Source: Candidatus Anammoxibacter sp.
Lineage (GTDB): Bacteria; Planctomycetota; Brocadiia; Brocadiales; Anammoxibacteraceae
DNA: 64,000 bases
NCBI GenBank assembly: GCA_021777055.1
Contig: JAIQZO010000071.1
Coordinates: forward strand, 1-64,000
Direction: 5' to 3'
Each line of letters opens with the position of its first letter. Position 1 is the first letter of the stretch. Below, one piece after another: positions 43,377 through 54,019 of the stretch. Position numbers and translations under genes: made by a program. Under the pieces are notes generated by a model. It saw only the letters and a list, made by a program, of their open reading frames with translations. It did no database searches and was not told the origin of the DNA.

Positions 43377-44996
43377 ATGAACATTGAATTCTTTCAAACA
43401 GTCGCATTATCTGTAGCCAATGAACGGTCAGTAGAGATTGTGTTTAATAAGATAGTTAAAGGCTTGACTGACGACCCTAACGTTGTACTGGCACGTATTT
43501 GGCTTATTGCTCCGGGCGACATGTGTAAAGAGTGTATCTGGCAAGAAAACTGCCCTGACAAATCCATGTGTTTACATTTGGTATCAAGCGACGGTCAATC
43601 TTTAGATAAAGATGTTCCCAGATCAACATCACTTAATGGAAAGTTCAGGCGTTTCCCTATCTTTACTGCTGAATCTCATAAGGGTACTTCCACAGGAAAA
43701 ATAGGTTATATTGGCGGGACTGGTAATCCCATATTAAAAAATGATATAAAAGAAAACCCCAACTGGCTTATGAATCCTGAATGGGCCAAAAGAGAGAAGA
43801 TAACAAGCTTTGCGGGCCAACCTCTAATATTTCGAGATAAAACCCTTGGGGTACTTGCGTTATTTAGTCGAAAGGTATTAGATAAGTCACATTTGGCAAT
43901 GTTTAGAACCTTTGCTCACAATGCAGCGGCTGCCATAGCTAACGCAAAAGCATTTGAGGAGATCAAACATTTACATCAAAAGCTTGAACTGGAGTTAGAA
44001 TATTTACGAGACGAAGTGCGAGACACGTGTCCCTTTGGGAATATTATTGGCCATAGCGCAGCTTTACAAAAAACACTTCAACAGATAGAGCTTGTGGCGC
44101 CAACCGATACAACGGTACTTATTCAAGGTGAGTCAGGAACAGGAAAAGAGCTAATTGCCCTTGCAATTCATCAACAGAGTAAACGTAAAAACCATTCTCT
44201 TATTAAAGTAAATTGCGCGTCAATTCCTAGAGACCTGTTTGAGAGTGAATTCTTTGGTCATATAAGGGGTGCATTTACCGGAGCAGTTAAAGATCGGACA
44301 GGGAGATTTCAGTTAGCAGACAATGGAACTATATTCCTTGATGAAATAGGTGACATACCTGTTGAACTTCAAAGTAAATTGCTTCGTGTACTCCAGGAAG
44401 GTGAGTATGAAAAGATTGGAGATGAAAGGACGCGTAAAGTAAACGTAAGGGTTATTGCAGCTACAAACAGAGACCTCAAAAAAGAGATGGATATAAACAG
44501 GTTTAGGGAAGATCTATATTTTCGACTAAGTGTCTTTCCCATAGAAATAGTCCCACTGAGAAACAGAAAGGATGATATTCCTATCTTGGCTCAATTCTTC
44601 CTAAAGAAGAGCTGCAGAAATATGGGGTTAAGAGAATTACACCTAAAAAATAAGCATGTTATGCAGCTACAAAATTATAATTGGCCAGGAAATATAAGAG
44701 AATTACAAAACATTGTTGAACGTGCGGTTATAATGTCCAAAGGAAAAGAGCTTAGACTTGATTTGCCCTTATCAAATAATCGCGACGGTTTTTCTAGTCT
44801 ATCAGAATCTTCCATGGAAGATAAAATACTAACTACCCATGAAGTAAAAGAGTTTGAAATAGAGAATATTATAAGGGCACTAAACCAATCAAACTGGAAA
44901 GTCTCAGGAAAAGGTGGCGCGGCAGAACTTCTGGGAATGAAATCAACCACCTTAGATTCACGTATAAAGATGTTGGGGATCAGGAAAAGTGGTTAG
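43377..44996 (+). CDS. Sigma-54-dependent transcriptional activator with GAF sensor domain
   Basis: The 539-residue regulator has an N-terminal GAF-like sensor (about residues 10-185) with an unusual Cys-rich insert, CKECIWQENCPDKSMC (about 50-65), which could hold a metal or iron-sulfur cluster or redox thiols. The AAA+ domain shows Walker A GESGTGKE, the sigma-54-contacting GAFTGA loop, Walker B GTIFLDEIGD, and RVIAATNRDL. A Fis-type helix-turn-helix (GAAELLGMKSTTLDSRIK) ends the chain. This is the layout of FhlA/NorR-like activators. It is likely the activator for its own promoter and for the facing amidohydrolase operon. The Cys insert suggests response to redox state or a small gas/anion. 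Confidence 0.9.
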   Translation: MNIEFFQTVALSVANERSVEIVFNKIVKGLTDDPNVVLARIWLIAPGDMCKECIWQENCPDKSMCLHLVSSDGQSLDKDVPRSTSLNGKFRRFPIFTAESHKGTSTGKIGYIGGTGNPILKNDIKENPNWLMNPEWAKREKITSFAGQPLIFRDKTLGVLALFSRKVLDKSHLAMFRTFAHNAAAAIANAKAFEEIKHLHQKLELELEYLRDEVRDTCPFGNIIGHSAALQKTLQQIELVAPTDTTVLIQGESGTGKELIALAIHQQSKRKNHSLIKVNCASIPRDLFESEFFGHIRGAFTGAVKDRTGRFQLADNGTIFLDEIGDIPVELQSKLLRVLQEGEYEKIGDERTRKVNVRVIAATNRDLKKEMDINRFREDLYFRLSVFPIEIVPLRNRKDDIPILAQFFLKKSCRNMGLRELHLKNKHVMQLQNYNWPGNIRELQNIVERAVIMSKGKELRLDLPLSNNRDGFSSLSESSMEDKILTTHEVKEFEIENIIRALNQSNWKVSGKGGAAELLGMKSTTLDSRIKMLGIRKSG

Positions 44997-45214
44997 ATTG
45001 TAAAATTCAAGAACATCAGACAACCATAATCTAGACATTTAAATTAAGAGATTAGCTGGTTTTGCAATAATGACATTGAGGATAAGCACTATTAGCATTT
45101 CTTAGGAATAGCTTAATGATCTTTTAATAAATATTTAGTTTATGTCCGTCGGTAGTTTAACACTAATCTTTTAAATAGACTTTTGTTATATAGATACAAA
45201 CCGTATAATTTCTT

Positions 45215-48200
45215 CTAGTTTACACATTTGTCCCACCCTCTAACTATGGAATGACATAACGTATCAATTTCTTCTAAAGTTGTTGTAATACTTGAAGCAT
45301 CTCTGTTTTTTGCGGCATCTTCAAGTTTCTTTGCGGTTTCTGTTAATATTTGATATCCATAGCTTCCACCGGCACCTTTTATTTGATGGGCAAATCGTCG
45401 GAGATTATCGTAATCACGCTTATCAAACGTTTCTTGCATTTTTTTTATATCTGCACCTAAAGAGGTAACAAAATCATTAATAATGTCTACCAAGTCGTCA
45501 TCTTCTCTAAATTCTGAGTATATTATGTCCGGTATAGATTCGGTATGGGATTTCAGCTCATAATCTCCTGGTAATTCTTTTGATATGTCTTCCTGTTTTA
45601 GACAACGATCAAGTTGTCTGTTTATAGCATCTGAAAGCTCCTGAAGTTTTATTGGTTTGGAAATATAATCATCCATACCTGCATCAATACACTTTTCCCG
45701 GTCTCCTTTTATCGCATTAGCAGTAAGGGCTATTATTGGGATATTGCGATCTTTGTCAGGCGTATTGCTATTTCGGATTACCATAGTGGTTTCATAACCA
45801 TCAAGCTCAGGCATTTGGCAGTCCATTAACACAAGATCATATTTATTTTTTTCTAATAATTTGATAACTTTTTTACCGTTGTCAACGATATCCACACTAT
45901 ACCCAAGTTTTTTTTCCAGTAGAAGTCGTGCTATTTTTTGATTTGCTAAGTTATCTTCTGCTAAAAGGATGGAAACTTTTCGTTTTTGAAGGTCATTAAT
46001 TATTGAACTAGTAACGTTTTGATCTGTTATGTTTCCTTTGTTCTCGTCAATTTCACTACTAACTATTTTGACACAATCTAATAATTGAGATTGTTTTATG
46101 GGTTTTCGCAAATATGCAGAAAAACCTTGTTCTTTTAAACTCTTTACATCTCTTTGTTTACCAATGGCAGTTAACATCACGAGGGAAGTATCTTTATACA
46201 TAGGATTCGTTCTGATCTTTTTACCAATCACTTCTCCACTTGAATCAGGTAAACTGTGGTTAAAGAAGGCAACCTTAAAAGGATCTTCCACTTTAACGGC
46301 ATTATAAAGCATCCTGGTTGCCTCATCTGCTGAAGTGGCCTCTTCAAACCGACAATTCCATGATTCCAAATAGGTTTTGAATATAGTTCTGTTTGTTTTG
46401 TTGTTATCAACAACAAGTATCCGTAGGTTCTCTAAAGCTACAAATTCAGAACCATGCTTATTTTCTGAAGACTGTTTTTTTAGTGTTACAGTAAAGAAAA
46501 AAATTGATCCTCTTTCAATTTCACTCTTTACACCAATTTTACCACCCATTAACTCTATAATTCGTTTAGAAATTACTAGTCCTAATCCGGTTCCGCCAAA
46601 TCGTTTTGTAGTAGATGAATCTGCTTGTGAGAAAGGTTGAAAGAGCTGATCAATGGTTCTAGACGGTATGCCAATACCTGTGTCGCGTACTTCAAAATAT
46701 AAATTAACTGCTAATTCTGTTTCGTTTTCAAGTTCGACATTTATAACAACTTCTCCACTCTCAGTAAACTTAATAGCATTACTAATAAGGTTGACCATTA
46801 CTTGTCGTAACCTTCCCGGATCACCAGATAATAGAGATGGAACTTCCGGGTGTACCAGAAAATTGAGCTCTAATCCTTTTCTTAATGCTGCAACAGAAAA
46901 TGCATCTACAACTGAATCTATAGTTTTATATAAATTAAAATCAATATCTTCGATTTTCAATTTGCCCGCTTCTATCTTTGAAAAGTCTAGAATATCATTA
47001 ATTATTATTAATAATGAGTCAGCAGATTCACGAACTATGCTTGTATATTCAATCTGTTCTTTAGTTAAATTTGTGTCCAATAAAAAATCTGTCATGCTTA
47101 TCACTCCATTCATTGGAGTTCTTATTTCATGACTCATATTTGCAAGAAACTCCGATTTGATATTATTTGCTTTTTCCGCTTCAATCTTTGCATTCACAAG
47201 TGATCTGGTTGATCTCTGTAATTCTGACGTCATTTGGTTAAAAGAATTTCCCAATATGCCCATCTCGTTCTGTGATTTCACCTCTACTCTTAAAGATAAA
47301 TCTCCCTTGCTTACCGCTTCAATTATTTTAATCATCTTTTTCAGAGGGAAAATAATGCGGTTTTTTGACCATCTAATAAACAAAAGAAAAAGTAGTGAAG
47401 CAATTAATAAAGATAGGATACTAACAACTATCCATTCTTCAGATTCTGAATTAATGTTACTCATAATTGCTGCGGTCTCATCGCCAGTCGCGGTTGAAAT
47501 ATCCAAAGCAGTCTTAATGGCCATTGTAGACCGATTAAGCCATGTTTCCGCATCAACAGGATATTCAGGTCTTTTTATGGATTTTATTAAAACCCAGTAA
47601 TCTTCCGGTACAGATTTAGGAAGAAAATACAATGGTTCAAATATAACTATTTCACCGTCTTTATGATGAAATGCACCCCTATTCTCTAAAAACATCTGTT
47701 CCTCTATTTCAGGATAATCATTCATCATGTTATGATGAGCTCTATCCAGATCTTTCATCATGCCCCACTCTTTAAACGCATTTTGATGATAAATATAATT
47801 ACCATTTTTATTTGACACAATGATATCATGCAAACTATTTTTGTTCTCCCCTGCCTTTGATAGAAATAGTGGATTATTAGCCATAACATTAATAATAACT
47901 AGACCGGCCTTCTTGTCATCTATGCAGACAGGCGTAGAGTAACGAATTACGGATTGAAAAGGGATTTCAATTTCACCATGCTCAATATTAAGATCAAGGG
48001 GTGAGACGTAAATATCTCCTTTATCCTTGATTATGGTTTTTTGAAAATAGTATCTATTGCTCTTGTCCTGTAAATCCCCATCCGCAACACTAATGGCACT
48101 ATCACCATCAAAGTCTATCCGTACAATTTCGTTACCATTTGGACCAATATATCGTAACTGCATATAAATTCTTTTAAATTTAGTGACATTGAGAAAAAAA

Positions 48201-49195
48201 GCCCTCACTTTCTCTTTTGTTTTAGCGATAAGTAAATCATTCTCTGTCAGTAAAGCATTTCCTAATGCCAATACATCTTTATTGTTACTAAGATTCAGTA
48301 ACTCGTTGGTTATCCCGAACAAAAATTTACGCAAAGACTCTTTTGCTCTGGTTATTTGTTTAAATGACTCATTTACATCTTTTTCTTGTATTTTGTTTGC
48401 CTCATATATCTGTTCTTGAAGAGCCCAATACGATATCAAAAAGTTTTCTTTGAATCTTGAGACAGCCATTTTTATCTCATCTGATATAAATGGTAATCCT
48501 TCTATAATCAACACCTTATTAACAGCAGCTTTAACAATGGCATTATATTGTTTTATCTTTTTTAATTCGTCATCTGAAAATGGCTTTCCAGAAGCAATGG
48601 TATTACCAATTAAAGCCCTTTCCCGTCCGGCAAACTCTGCTAATCTTGCTATATTAGGACGGATTATACTATTTAAGTACGTCATCTGTTCTTTTTGACC
48701 ATCAGGAACAAAAATCAGATCATGTAGATTAAATCCGTTAAAAATGTCATCTGTTGCAATTTTAAGCCACTCTTCTTTTCCAATCTCTTTTTTTGCTATC
48801 CTATCCCTTGCCTTTTTTAATAGATCATGTCCTTTTTCCCATAATATAATCTGTCTTTCTATATAATTTTTCCTGTTGATAGTGAATAATTGCTTAGCGT
48901 ATTCTTTCGCTAATTCAAACTCTTCATCTGCTTCTCGTCCAGTTTTCTGAAAAGAGGTAAAAAGTGTTGAAAAATCACCATCACCACTTCCTATGATTGT
49001 CGCTCCAATACCTCTTTGTATTGCAAGTTTCTCGGAGACAAGCTCAAGTTTTCCCACAAGTTTATTCTTAATAAGATTCTCTTTGGAATACCTCTTCTCT
49101 TTAATGGCTTTATTAAACATAAGTACTGTTAGTAAGGCCAGTATGCAGAATATAATTCCAGAAACTATGTAAAGCTGAGATTGTATGGTTTTCAT
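45215..49195 (-). CDS. Hybrid sensor histidine kinase with NIT and Cache sensors, two receivers and HPt
   Basis: The 1326-residue protein has a first membrane helix, a NIT-like helical sensor domain ([32 protein letters not shown]; about residues 50-310), a Cache-like domain ([31 protein letters not shown]), a second membrane helix near 600-620, and HAMP. Then come HisKA ([13 protein letters not shown], His about 688), HATPase ([11 protein letters not shown]), receiver 1, receiver 2 ([13 protein letters not shown]) and a C-terminal HPt ([13 protein letters not shown]). In receiver 1 the phosphoacceptor position reads [13 protein letters not shown], so Asp is replaced by Asn and it should be inert. 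NIT domains are associated with nitrate/nitrite sensing. The target is unknown. Confidence 0.85.
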   Translation of the reverse strand: MKTIQSQLYIVSGIIFCILALLTVLMFNKAIKEKRYSKENLIKNKLVGKLELVSEKLAIQRGIGATIIGSGDGDFSTLFTSFQKTGREADEEFELAKEYAKQLFTINRKNYIERQIILWEKGHDLLKKARDRIAKKEIGKEEWLKIATDDIFNGFNLHDLIFVPDGQKEQMTYLNSIIRPNIARLAEFAGRERALIGNTIASGKPFSDDELKKIKQYNAIVKAAVNKVLIIEGLPFISDEIKMAVSRFKENFLISYWALQEQIYEANKIQEKDVNESFKQITRAKESLRKFLFGITNELLNLSNNKDVLALGNALLTENDLLIAKTKEKVRAFFLNVTKFKRIYMQLRYIGPNGNEIVRIDFDGDSAISVADGDLQDKSNRYYFQKTIIKDKGDIYVSPLDLNIEHGEIEIPFQSVIRYSTPVCIDDKKAGLVIINVMANNPLFLSKAGENKNSLHDIIVSNKNGNYIYHQNAFKEWGMMKDLDRAHHNMMNDYPEIEEQMFLENRGAFHHKDGEIVIFEPLYFLPKSVPEDYWVLIKSIKRPEYPVDAETWLNRSTMAIKTALDISTATGDETAAIMSNINSESEEWIVVSILSLLIASLLFLLFIRWSKNRIIFPLKKMIKIIEAVSKGDLSLRVEVKSQNEMGILGNSFNQMTSELQRSTRSLVNAKIEAEKANNIKSEFLANMSHEIRTPMNGVISMTDFLLDTNLTKEQIEYTSIVRESADSLLIIINDILDFSKIEAGKLKIEDIDFNLYKTIDSVVDAFSVAALRKGLELNFLVHPEVPSLLSGDPGRLRQVMVNLISNAIKFTESGEVVINVELENETELAVNLYFEVRDTGIGIPSRTIDQLFQPFSQADSSTTKRFGGTGLGLVISKRIIELMGGKIGVKSEIERGSIFFFTVTLKKQSSENKHGSEFVALENLRILVVDNNKTNRTIFKTYLESWNCRFEEATSADEATRMLYNAVKVEDPFKVAFFNHSLPDSSGEVIGKKIRTNPMYKDTSLVMLTAIGKQRDVKSLKEQGFSAYLRKPIKQSQLLDCVKIVSSEIDENKGNITDQNVTSSIINDLQKRKVSILLAEDNLANQKIARLLLEKKLGYSVDIVDNGKKVIKLLEKNKYDLVLMDCQMPELDGYETTMVIRNSNTPDKDRNIPIIALTANAIKGDREKCIDAGMDDYISKPIKLQELSDAINRQLDRCLKQEDISKELPGDYELKSHTESIPDIIYSEFREDDDLVDIINDFVTSLGADIKKMQETFDKRDYDNLRRFAHQIKGAGGSYGYQILTETAKKLEDAAKNRDASSITTTLEEIDTLCHSIVRGWDKCVN

Positions 49196-49650
49196 GCCTT
49201 TTTATTGTAAACAGATTGGATATTATATTTTGTCTTAAAATTTATAATCTACAATAATTTATCGGATTATTTGAAAATTAATTAGTATATAAATGATAAG
49301 CAAAATATTGTTTAGTAAGGTATGGTAGGTAGCTAGGTTTCCATTAACTTCTTTCCATATAGAGGGAAGTTAAGTTATAAAGATGAACAAAATTAAGTTG
49401 CGAGAGTAAAGTTGATATGCGGCTGACATGTTGCAGGAAAAATGATTTTGTTTAAAACATTAGTCCCATATGAGAATATCGAAGTTAGCCCATAGCATAA
49501 GCTATGGGAACTAATTGTACACTACAATTAGGCCCAATTAGGAGTGCTAGAAAAACCTAAAGCAAATTAGGAACCTCTAATGGGTTCCCCTCTACCACTA
49601 CTCATGGTTTACTTGGATTAAAAGTTTACTTGAACGTCCACAAGGTTTCC
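49196..49650. repeat. Intergenic region with half copy of palindromic family C
   Basis: AGCCCATAGCATAAGCTATG at 49486-49505 is close to the arms at 32310 and 32418. It is followed by an ATTGTACACTACAATTAGGC hairpin and AATTAGGAGTGCTAGAAAAA, matching the outer part of that element. No gene is supported. Confidence 0.5.
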
Positions 49651-50046
49651 TTAGACAATTTTATAAAGCCAAATTAAAACCAGAGAGGACCAAAGAAATG
49701 TTCGAATCCAGTTTGTATTTATAAGTCTCTCAACAGCCGCATTACTTAAACCTTTAGCAAGTTCTCGATGGATGGGAACTGACACAAAAAAAGTAACCAC
49801 CCAAACCAATGCTACAAAAACGAAGCGTAGATAACTAATTGTCTGTCTTGTGTAAATCAGATCAAGGATACTGTAGCCAGCTTGTCCAAGCATTAAAGGG
49901 ACAACAATAATGCTAATCATCCTTTTATACCAAGCATGAATCTTAACAAATATATCTTTTTGCCAATATTTAAAAGATGGATAGATAATTAATTGTACTA
50001 TCCAAATAAGGACAAATAAACCACAGTCAATTCCGAATTGAATCAT
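49651..50046 (-). CDS. Small membrane protein of unknown function
   Basis: The 131-residue protein has four hydrophobic helices (about residues 5-22, 42-60, 72-92, 112-130). Polar residues include HAWYKRMIS and VPIHRELAKGLSNAAVERLINTNWIRT between helices. I do not recognise the family. It stands alone, downstream of the hybrid kinase on the same strand but 600 bases away on its 5' side. No ribosome-binding site is visible. Confidence 0.55.
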   Translation of the reverse strand: MIQFGIDCGLFVLIWIVQLIIYPSFKYWQKDIFVKIHAWYKRMISIIVVPLMLGQAGYSILDLIYTRQTISYLRFVFVALVWVVTFFVSVPIHRELAKGLSNAAVERLINTNWIRTFLWSSLVLIWLYKIV

Positions 50047-50804
50047 TTTGGTTTTTTAATTACAATTTTTTTTTAATTTTACAGGGTGAATAGAAGATTG
50101 CCGTAATAATAGAGATAACATCTAATACCCACAATATTTGATAATAATTGTTGGGTTACTTGTAAAACATTAATTAATCATCAAAATACTTTTCCTGTGT
50201 ATAAAACCATAAATCGGCATGTAAAACCTGTAAGGCATAAAACTTACTGATAGTCGTCCGTCAATTGTAAACTAACAGTAGAATGTTTCTATCTTTAGGT
50301 TTATATAGACCATACTAGAACTGTGGTATATATTTCCTAATGAAATAAAAGATGAAACTTAGTTTATCACATACGGTATTTTAGTGCAAATATCATGTTG
50401 TCCTGGTGTTAAGAATCAATATATGGAAAGCGAAGAATAGAAATAGGCGTAATACTATTAAGACATACAAATAGAAATGCGTGGCAGTGCTAATAGACAC
50501 AGCGTGTATTGATCACATTCATATATTCCTAAATAGTATATGATCCGAACTTCTATTATTTTTACAATATCATAAAAGTGGAAAACCTGATCCGTTTATC
50601 CCTACGGATGATTCAGTCAAATTTTTTCTTAAAGGGCAATAATAGAATCAGTTCTATTGACATTAAAAATTATTTAGATAGAATAATATTTCCACTTGGT
50701 ATTTAACAAAACTAGAAAACTAATCTTTTGATCGACTCTATTAATATACTGAGGACTTGCCCGGATATGGATTATTTATAATAGTAATTATGATTGGGTT
50801 ATAA
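50047..50804. other. AT-rich intergenic region without visible genes
   Basis: About 760 bases with no supported gene, terminator or long repeat on either strand. It contains the promoter region of the folate genes, which I could not define. Confidence 0.5.
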
Positions 50805-51515
50805 ATGCAGAAAGTTGCCCTTGTTACAGGTGGTGCGAAAAGGATAGGCAAAGCAATATGCTTGAATCTAGCCAAGAAAGGATATATAGTTGCCATTCAT
50901 TATCACCAATCCTCGGTAGAAGCAAAGCGCACAGCCAATCAGATCCGCAAAGAAGGTGGTGTTTGCGAGTTGTTCAAGACTGATCTCTCCGATTCTAAAC
51001 AAATTGAAGAATTGATACGTAAGGTCCTGAAAACTTTCCGCCGATTAGACGTTCTCATTAACAATGCTTCAAATTTTATACCGTCTGACCTTAGTAATGG
51101 ATTTCTAGAACAGTTTCCAGTTGATTTTAATATTAATTTCACAGCACCTGCTATATTGATTGTGCATTTTGCAAAACAGGGAAGAAAAGGAAATGTAATC
51201 AATATTCTAGATGTTCAAGTGGTAAAGAATGAGACTAAGCATATGGCCTATTTATTGGCGAAGAAGTCGTTGCATGAATTAACGAGGTTAGCTGCGGTAG
51301 AGTTAGCTCCAGGTATTAGAGTAAATGCGGTGGCCCCCGGGTGTATTCTATTACCTGAAGGTAAAGGGGATGCATACTTGGAGAAACGTTTAAAAAATGT
51401 TCCGCTGCAACGTAAGGGTAAAGTAAAGAATATTGTACTAGCAGTTTGCTTCCTCTTAGAAAATGACTATGTTACCGGACAAACCATATTTGTAGATGGA
51501 GGAGAACACTTGTAA
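50805..51515 (+). CDS. Short-chain dehydrogenase, pteridine-reductase-like
   Basis: The 236-residue SDR has the NADPH-binding motif LVTGGAKRIGKAICLNL (residues 5-21), in which the TGGxxRIG form is typical of pteridine reductase/FolM-like members. It continues with INNASNF, the catalytic YLLAKKS (Tyr about 149, Lys 153) and a C-terminal YVTGQTIFVDGG. It is followed by folB and folK, which supports reduction of a dihydropterin or dihydrofolate as its task. A general 3-oxoacyl-ACP reductase-like SDR is the alternative. No ribosome-binding site is visible before the ATG. Confidence 0.75.
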   Translation: MQKVALVTGGAKRIGKAICLNLAKKGYIVAIHYHQSSVEAKRTANQIRKEGGVCELFKTDLSDSKQIEELIRKVLKTFRRLDVLINNASNFIPSDLSNGFLEQFPVDFNINFTAPAILIVHFAKQGRKGNVINILDVQVVKNETKHMAYLLAKKSLHELTRLAAVELAPGIRVNAVAPGCILLPEGKGDAYLEKRLKNVPLQRKGKVKNIVLAVCFLLENDYVTGQTIFVDGGEHL

Positions 51516-51556
51516 AGAGAGGCAAGACCAACCTCTACTTTGTGAAAGGAACAAAA

Positions 51557-51913
51557 ATGGCAACTCTACGTATAACGGATTTAAGATTGCGAACCATCAT
51601 TGGTGTCAATGATTGGGAAAGGGATATCAAACAGGATATTATCATTAACATTACTATCTGTTACAATGCTACTAAATCAACGAAAAGCGATGATTTAAGC
51701 GATACCTTAGACTACAAATCCATTACAAAGGAAATAATTAAAGAAGTTGAGAATTCCAGCTTTTTTCTATTAGAGAAACTGGCAAAAATGACTTTAGATA
51801 TTGTTATGAACCATCCTTTAACCGAAAAAGCCATAGTACGGATAGACAAACCCTCAGCATTACGATTTGCTGATTCAGTCTCCATAGAGTTACATTCAGA
51901 TGAGGAGTGTTAG
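51557..51913 (+). CDS. folB: Dihydroneopterin aldolase
   Basis: The 118-residue protein (ATG 51557, AAAGGA upstream) matches FolB: LRLRTIIGVNDWERDIKQDI at the N-terminus (substrate loop), LSDTLDYKSITKEI (the D-x-x-DY motif), FFLLEKLAKMTLDIVM (Glu anchor), and VRIDKPSALRFADSVSIEL (catalytic Lys). It cleaves dihydroneopterin to 6-hydroxymethyl-dihydropterin and glycolaldehyde. The folK gene follows 39 bases later, the next enzyme of the pathway. Confidence 0.85.
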   Translation: MATLRITDLRLRTIIGVNDWERDIKQDIIINITICYNATKSTKSDDLSDTLDYKSITKEIIKEVENSSFFLLEKLAKMTLDIVMNHPLTEKAIVRIDKPSALRFADSVSIELHSDEEC

Positions 51914-51952
51914 CGATTCAACCATAATAAAATCCTTGTAATATAAACACCA

Positions 51953-52333
51953 ATGAATAAAGTAGTTGTTAGTTTAGGATCTAATATTAGACCTGAAGAG
52001 AATATACGTCATGCGCGTAGAATTTTAGCTAGGAAATATGACGTTATTGTTGAATCATCATTTGTAATAACCAAACCAGTTGGAGAAGTTAACCAGCCGG
52101 ATTTCATTAATGGGGCGATACTTCTAAAAACACCACTATCAATGAGTGAATTAAAGGGTGAGTTAAAAGAAATAGAAGTTTATTTGGGTAGAAATCTAAA
52201 GAGCAATAAGTTCGGCCCAAGAACTATTGATTTAGATATTGTAGTGTGGAAAGGTAAGATTGTGGATCAAGATTTCTACGAACGCGATTATCTACGTTTG
52301 TCAGTTCTTGACGTTTTACCTGAGATACGATAA
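51953..52333 (+). CDS. folK: HPPK, 2-amino-4-hydroxy-6-hydroxymethyl-dihydropterin pyrophosphokinase
   Basis: The 126-residue protein has the HPPK motifs VVSLGSNIRPEENI (residues 3-16), FVITKPVGEVNQPDFINGAI and the signature FGPRTIDLDIVVW (about residues 86-98). It is shorter than the usual ~155-160 residues: the segment after the signature ends at VLDVLPEIR, without the usual last helix. Core catalytic residues (two Asp in TIDLDI) are present, so it may be a minimal active form. folP is not next to it. Confidence 0.8.
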   Translation: MNKVVVSLGSNIRPEENIRHARRILARKYDVIVESSFVITKPVGEVNQPDFINGAILLKTPLSMSELKGELKEIEVYLGRNLKSNKFGPRTIDLDIVVWKGKIVDQDFYERDYLRLSVLDVLPEIR

Positions 52334-52421
52334 GACATTGGGTTTAACGTCAAACCCAATCTGTTGACAATGATGATAAGTACCGTTGAAACTTTCAAAT
52401 AAAAAAAGACAAGCCCCCCTC

Positions 52422-52453
52422 CTTAAGTCCCATCTTATAAGATGGGACTTAAG
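52422..52453. terminator. Perfect 32-bp palindrome (possible terminator)
   Basis: CTTAAGTCCCATCTTA at 52422-52437 is directly followed by its exact complement (52438-52453). It lies between folK and the convergent small secreted protein gene. With no loop spacer and no T-run it might be a terminator stem or a palindromic repeat unit. The flanks (CCCCCCTC before it, GAAGG after it) extend the pairing weakly. Confidence 0.5.
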
Positions 52454-52518
52454 TTAGAAGGTAACTGGTCTGTAATTGCAGTTGAATAGAATACATTAAT
52501 ATACGTTATCTCCATTTG

Positions 52519-52968
52519 CTATTCTTCTGCCACTAATGTATCGTCATTCTTTCCAACCTTATCAAATGAGTTACTTTCCACTCCAACCAAGCATGTATCA
52601 AGTAATATTTTGCCATTGTCAAGTTTACTGTACCTGGACTTTATGACATCGCCCACACTAACATGTCCAGATAATATTCTTTCGTCTTCAGTAAATTTAA
52701 CATCATTAAAAACATTTTCCATTGGCAATGAAATATCACCTTTACCAAACTCAGTTTTATCATCAAAGTGTAACGCCTTATCATTTCCCTTAACCATTAA
52801 AGTTCCTTTGTCATGATCAACGGAAATCACTTCACCTTCAATCAAGGCATATTTATAGTACTTAGGGTCAAAACCCCAATCACCTTTGCTGCCGTTTGAG
52901 GCAAAGGTAACGCTTGCTATTAATGTAACAAACGTTAATGTTAACATCAGAATAATAAGATTCTTCAT
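52519..52968 (-). CDS. Small secreted protein of unknown function
   Basis: The 149-residue protein has a clear signal peptide (MKNLIILMLTLTFVTLIAS, cleavage near SVTFA-SNG). The mature part contains a small beta domain (LIEGEVISVDHDKGTLMVKG, VGDVIKSRYSKLDNGKIL), similar in look to OB-like periplasmic domains. GGAGG precedes the start. No family is recognised. It stands between repeat-rich segments. Confidence 0.7.
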   Translation of the reverse strand: MKNLIILMLTLTFVTLIASVTFASNGSKGDWGFDPKYYKYALIEGEVISVDHDKGTLMVKGNDKALHFDDKTEFGKGDISLPMENVFNDVKFTEDERILSGHVSVGDVIKSRYSKLDNGKILLDTCLVGVESNSFDKVGKNDDTLVAEE

Positions 52969-54019
52969 GATTAATCCTCCAATAAATATTTGTTACCTAA
53001 AAGTAGAAAATGTACAGCCTTAAAATAATTTTCAAAATCCTCTAACAATTTCCACCTCCTTTCTTTTGGAAAATAGTTTTGTCATTCTACTAATAATAAG
53101 TAACAAATTAAGTGCCAAAGCAAAGGAATGTCTGTTAAACCATTACCAGTAGGTTGATTGCTGCAATTATTGATAATTATTGGAAATGTGTTTGCCCCGA
53201 AAGTCCGTAAAAAAAGCGTAATTCTTGTCCTGATATTTCGGGAGAAATTTAAAGATTGCTATTTGTTAAAAAAACTACTGTATAAAGTTATAAGGAGTCT
53301 CCGGTTTCACCGTACCAGTTTGGTGATTTTTTGCTACTCATTACAAGGCTCTGCCTTGTAATGCAATGCCTAGAGGCTCTGCCTCTAATGTTGAAGGGGT
53401 GCAATACAAAAAAATGAGATCCTGCAACCGTAACCCTTGTTGCACAGATAAACATCAATTATATTATGAATATCGAACATGGGATGTAGAAGTGTCAAGT
53501 TTATTGGCGGATTTAACTCTTAACTCGTAACAAGGCTTCAGCCTTGTTACGCATTGTCCCTAGAGGCTCTGCCTCTCATTGTTTTACGGAACAAACAATT
53601 CCACATCCATGATACTAGTTCCAGCAGTTAAAAAGTTAGAGACACAATTGGCAACTGTCATTGTAAAGAAATAAGGCTGGTTGTTTTAAAATGTATTGTA
53701 TTTGCTGCTCATTATTTTACAAGAGGCAGAGCCTCTTTGAACCGTGCGTAACAAGGCTGAAGCCTTGTTACGAGTCTCAAATGCTCTCATTCCACATTCA
53801 AATGGGCTATCACTTTTTTGTATTGCTCCCTGTTGACAGCAGTGACGCATTTAGCCATGAGTTTTTGGTAACACCTTTGCACTGTTAGGTATTGACAATC
53901 CTATATTGTATGCGATAATTTACAAAAGTAATAAAGCTCACCGGTAAATATGCTGGAAGGCTACCGGTATTTTTTCGTAGTTATAAACCCTTGCCTTGTA
54001 ATGATAAGTGGGAGAGAAG
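52969..54019. repeat. Repeat-rich region with three palindromic elements
   Basis: Two direct copies of a ~60-bp element lie at about 53339-53386 and 53527-53577, and a third in inverse orientation at 53722-53771. Each joins a larger palindrome (GTAACAAGGCTTCAGCCTTG or CATTACAAGGCTCTGCCTTG) to AGAGGCTCTGCCTCT. No gene is supported in the region. A short frame at 53158-53361 was considered and not accepted. Confidence 0.7.

Noticed and set aside
46098-48698. Several plus-strand frames of 60-159 codons opposite the hybrid kinase gene
   Set aside because: All are shadows of the kinase gene, whose domains are complete on the minus strand.
52969-54019. Repeats considered as a CRISPR array
   Set aside because: Only three units, one inverted, with irregular spacing and no cas genes; each unit is itself a pair of palindromes.
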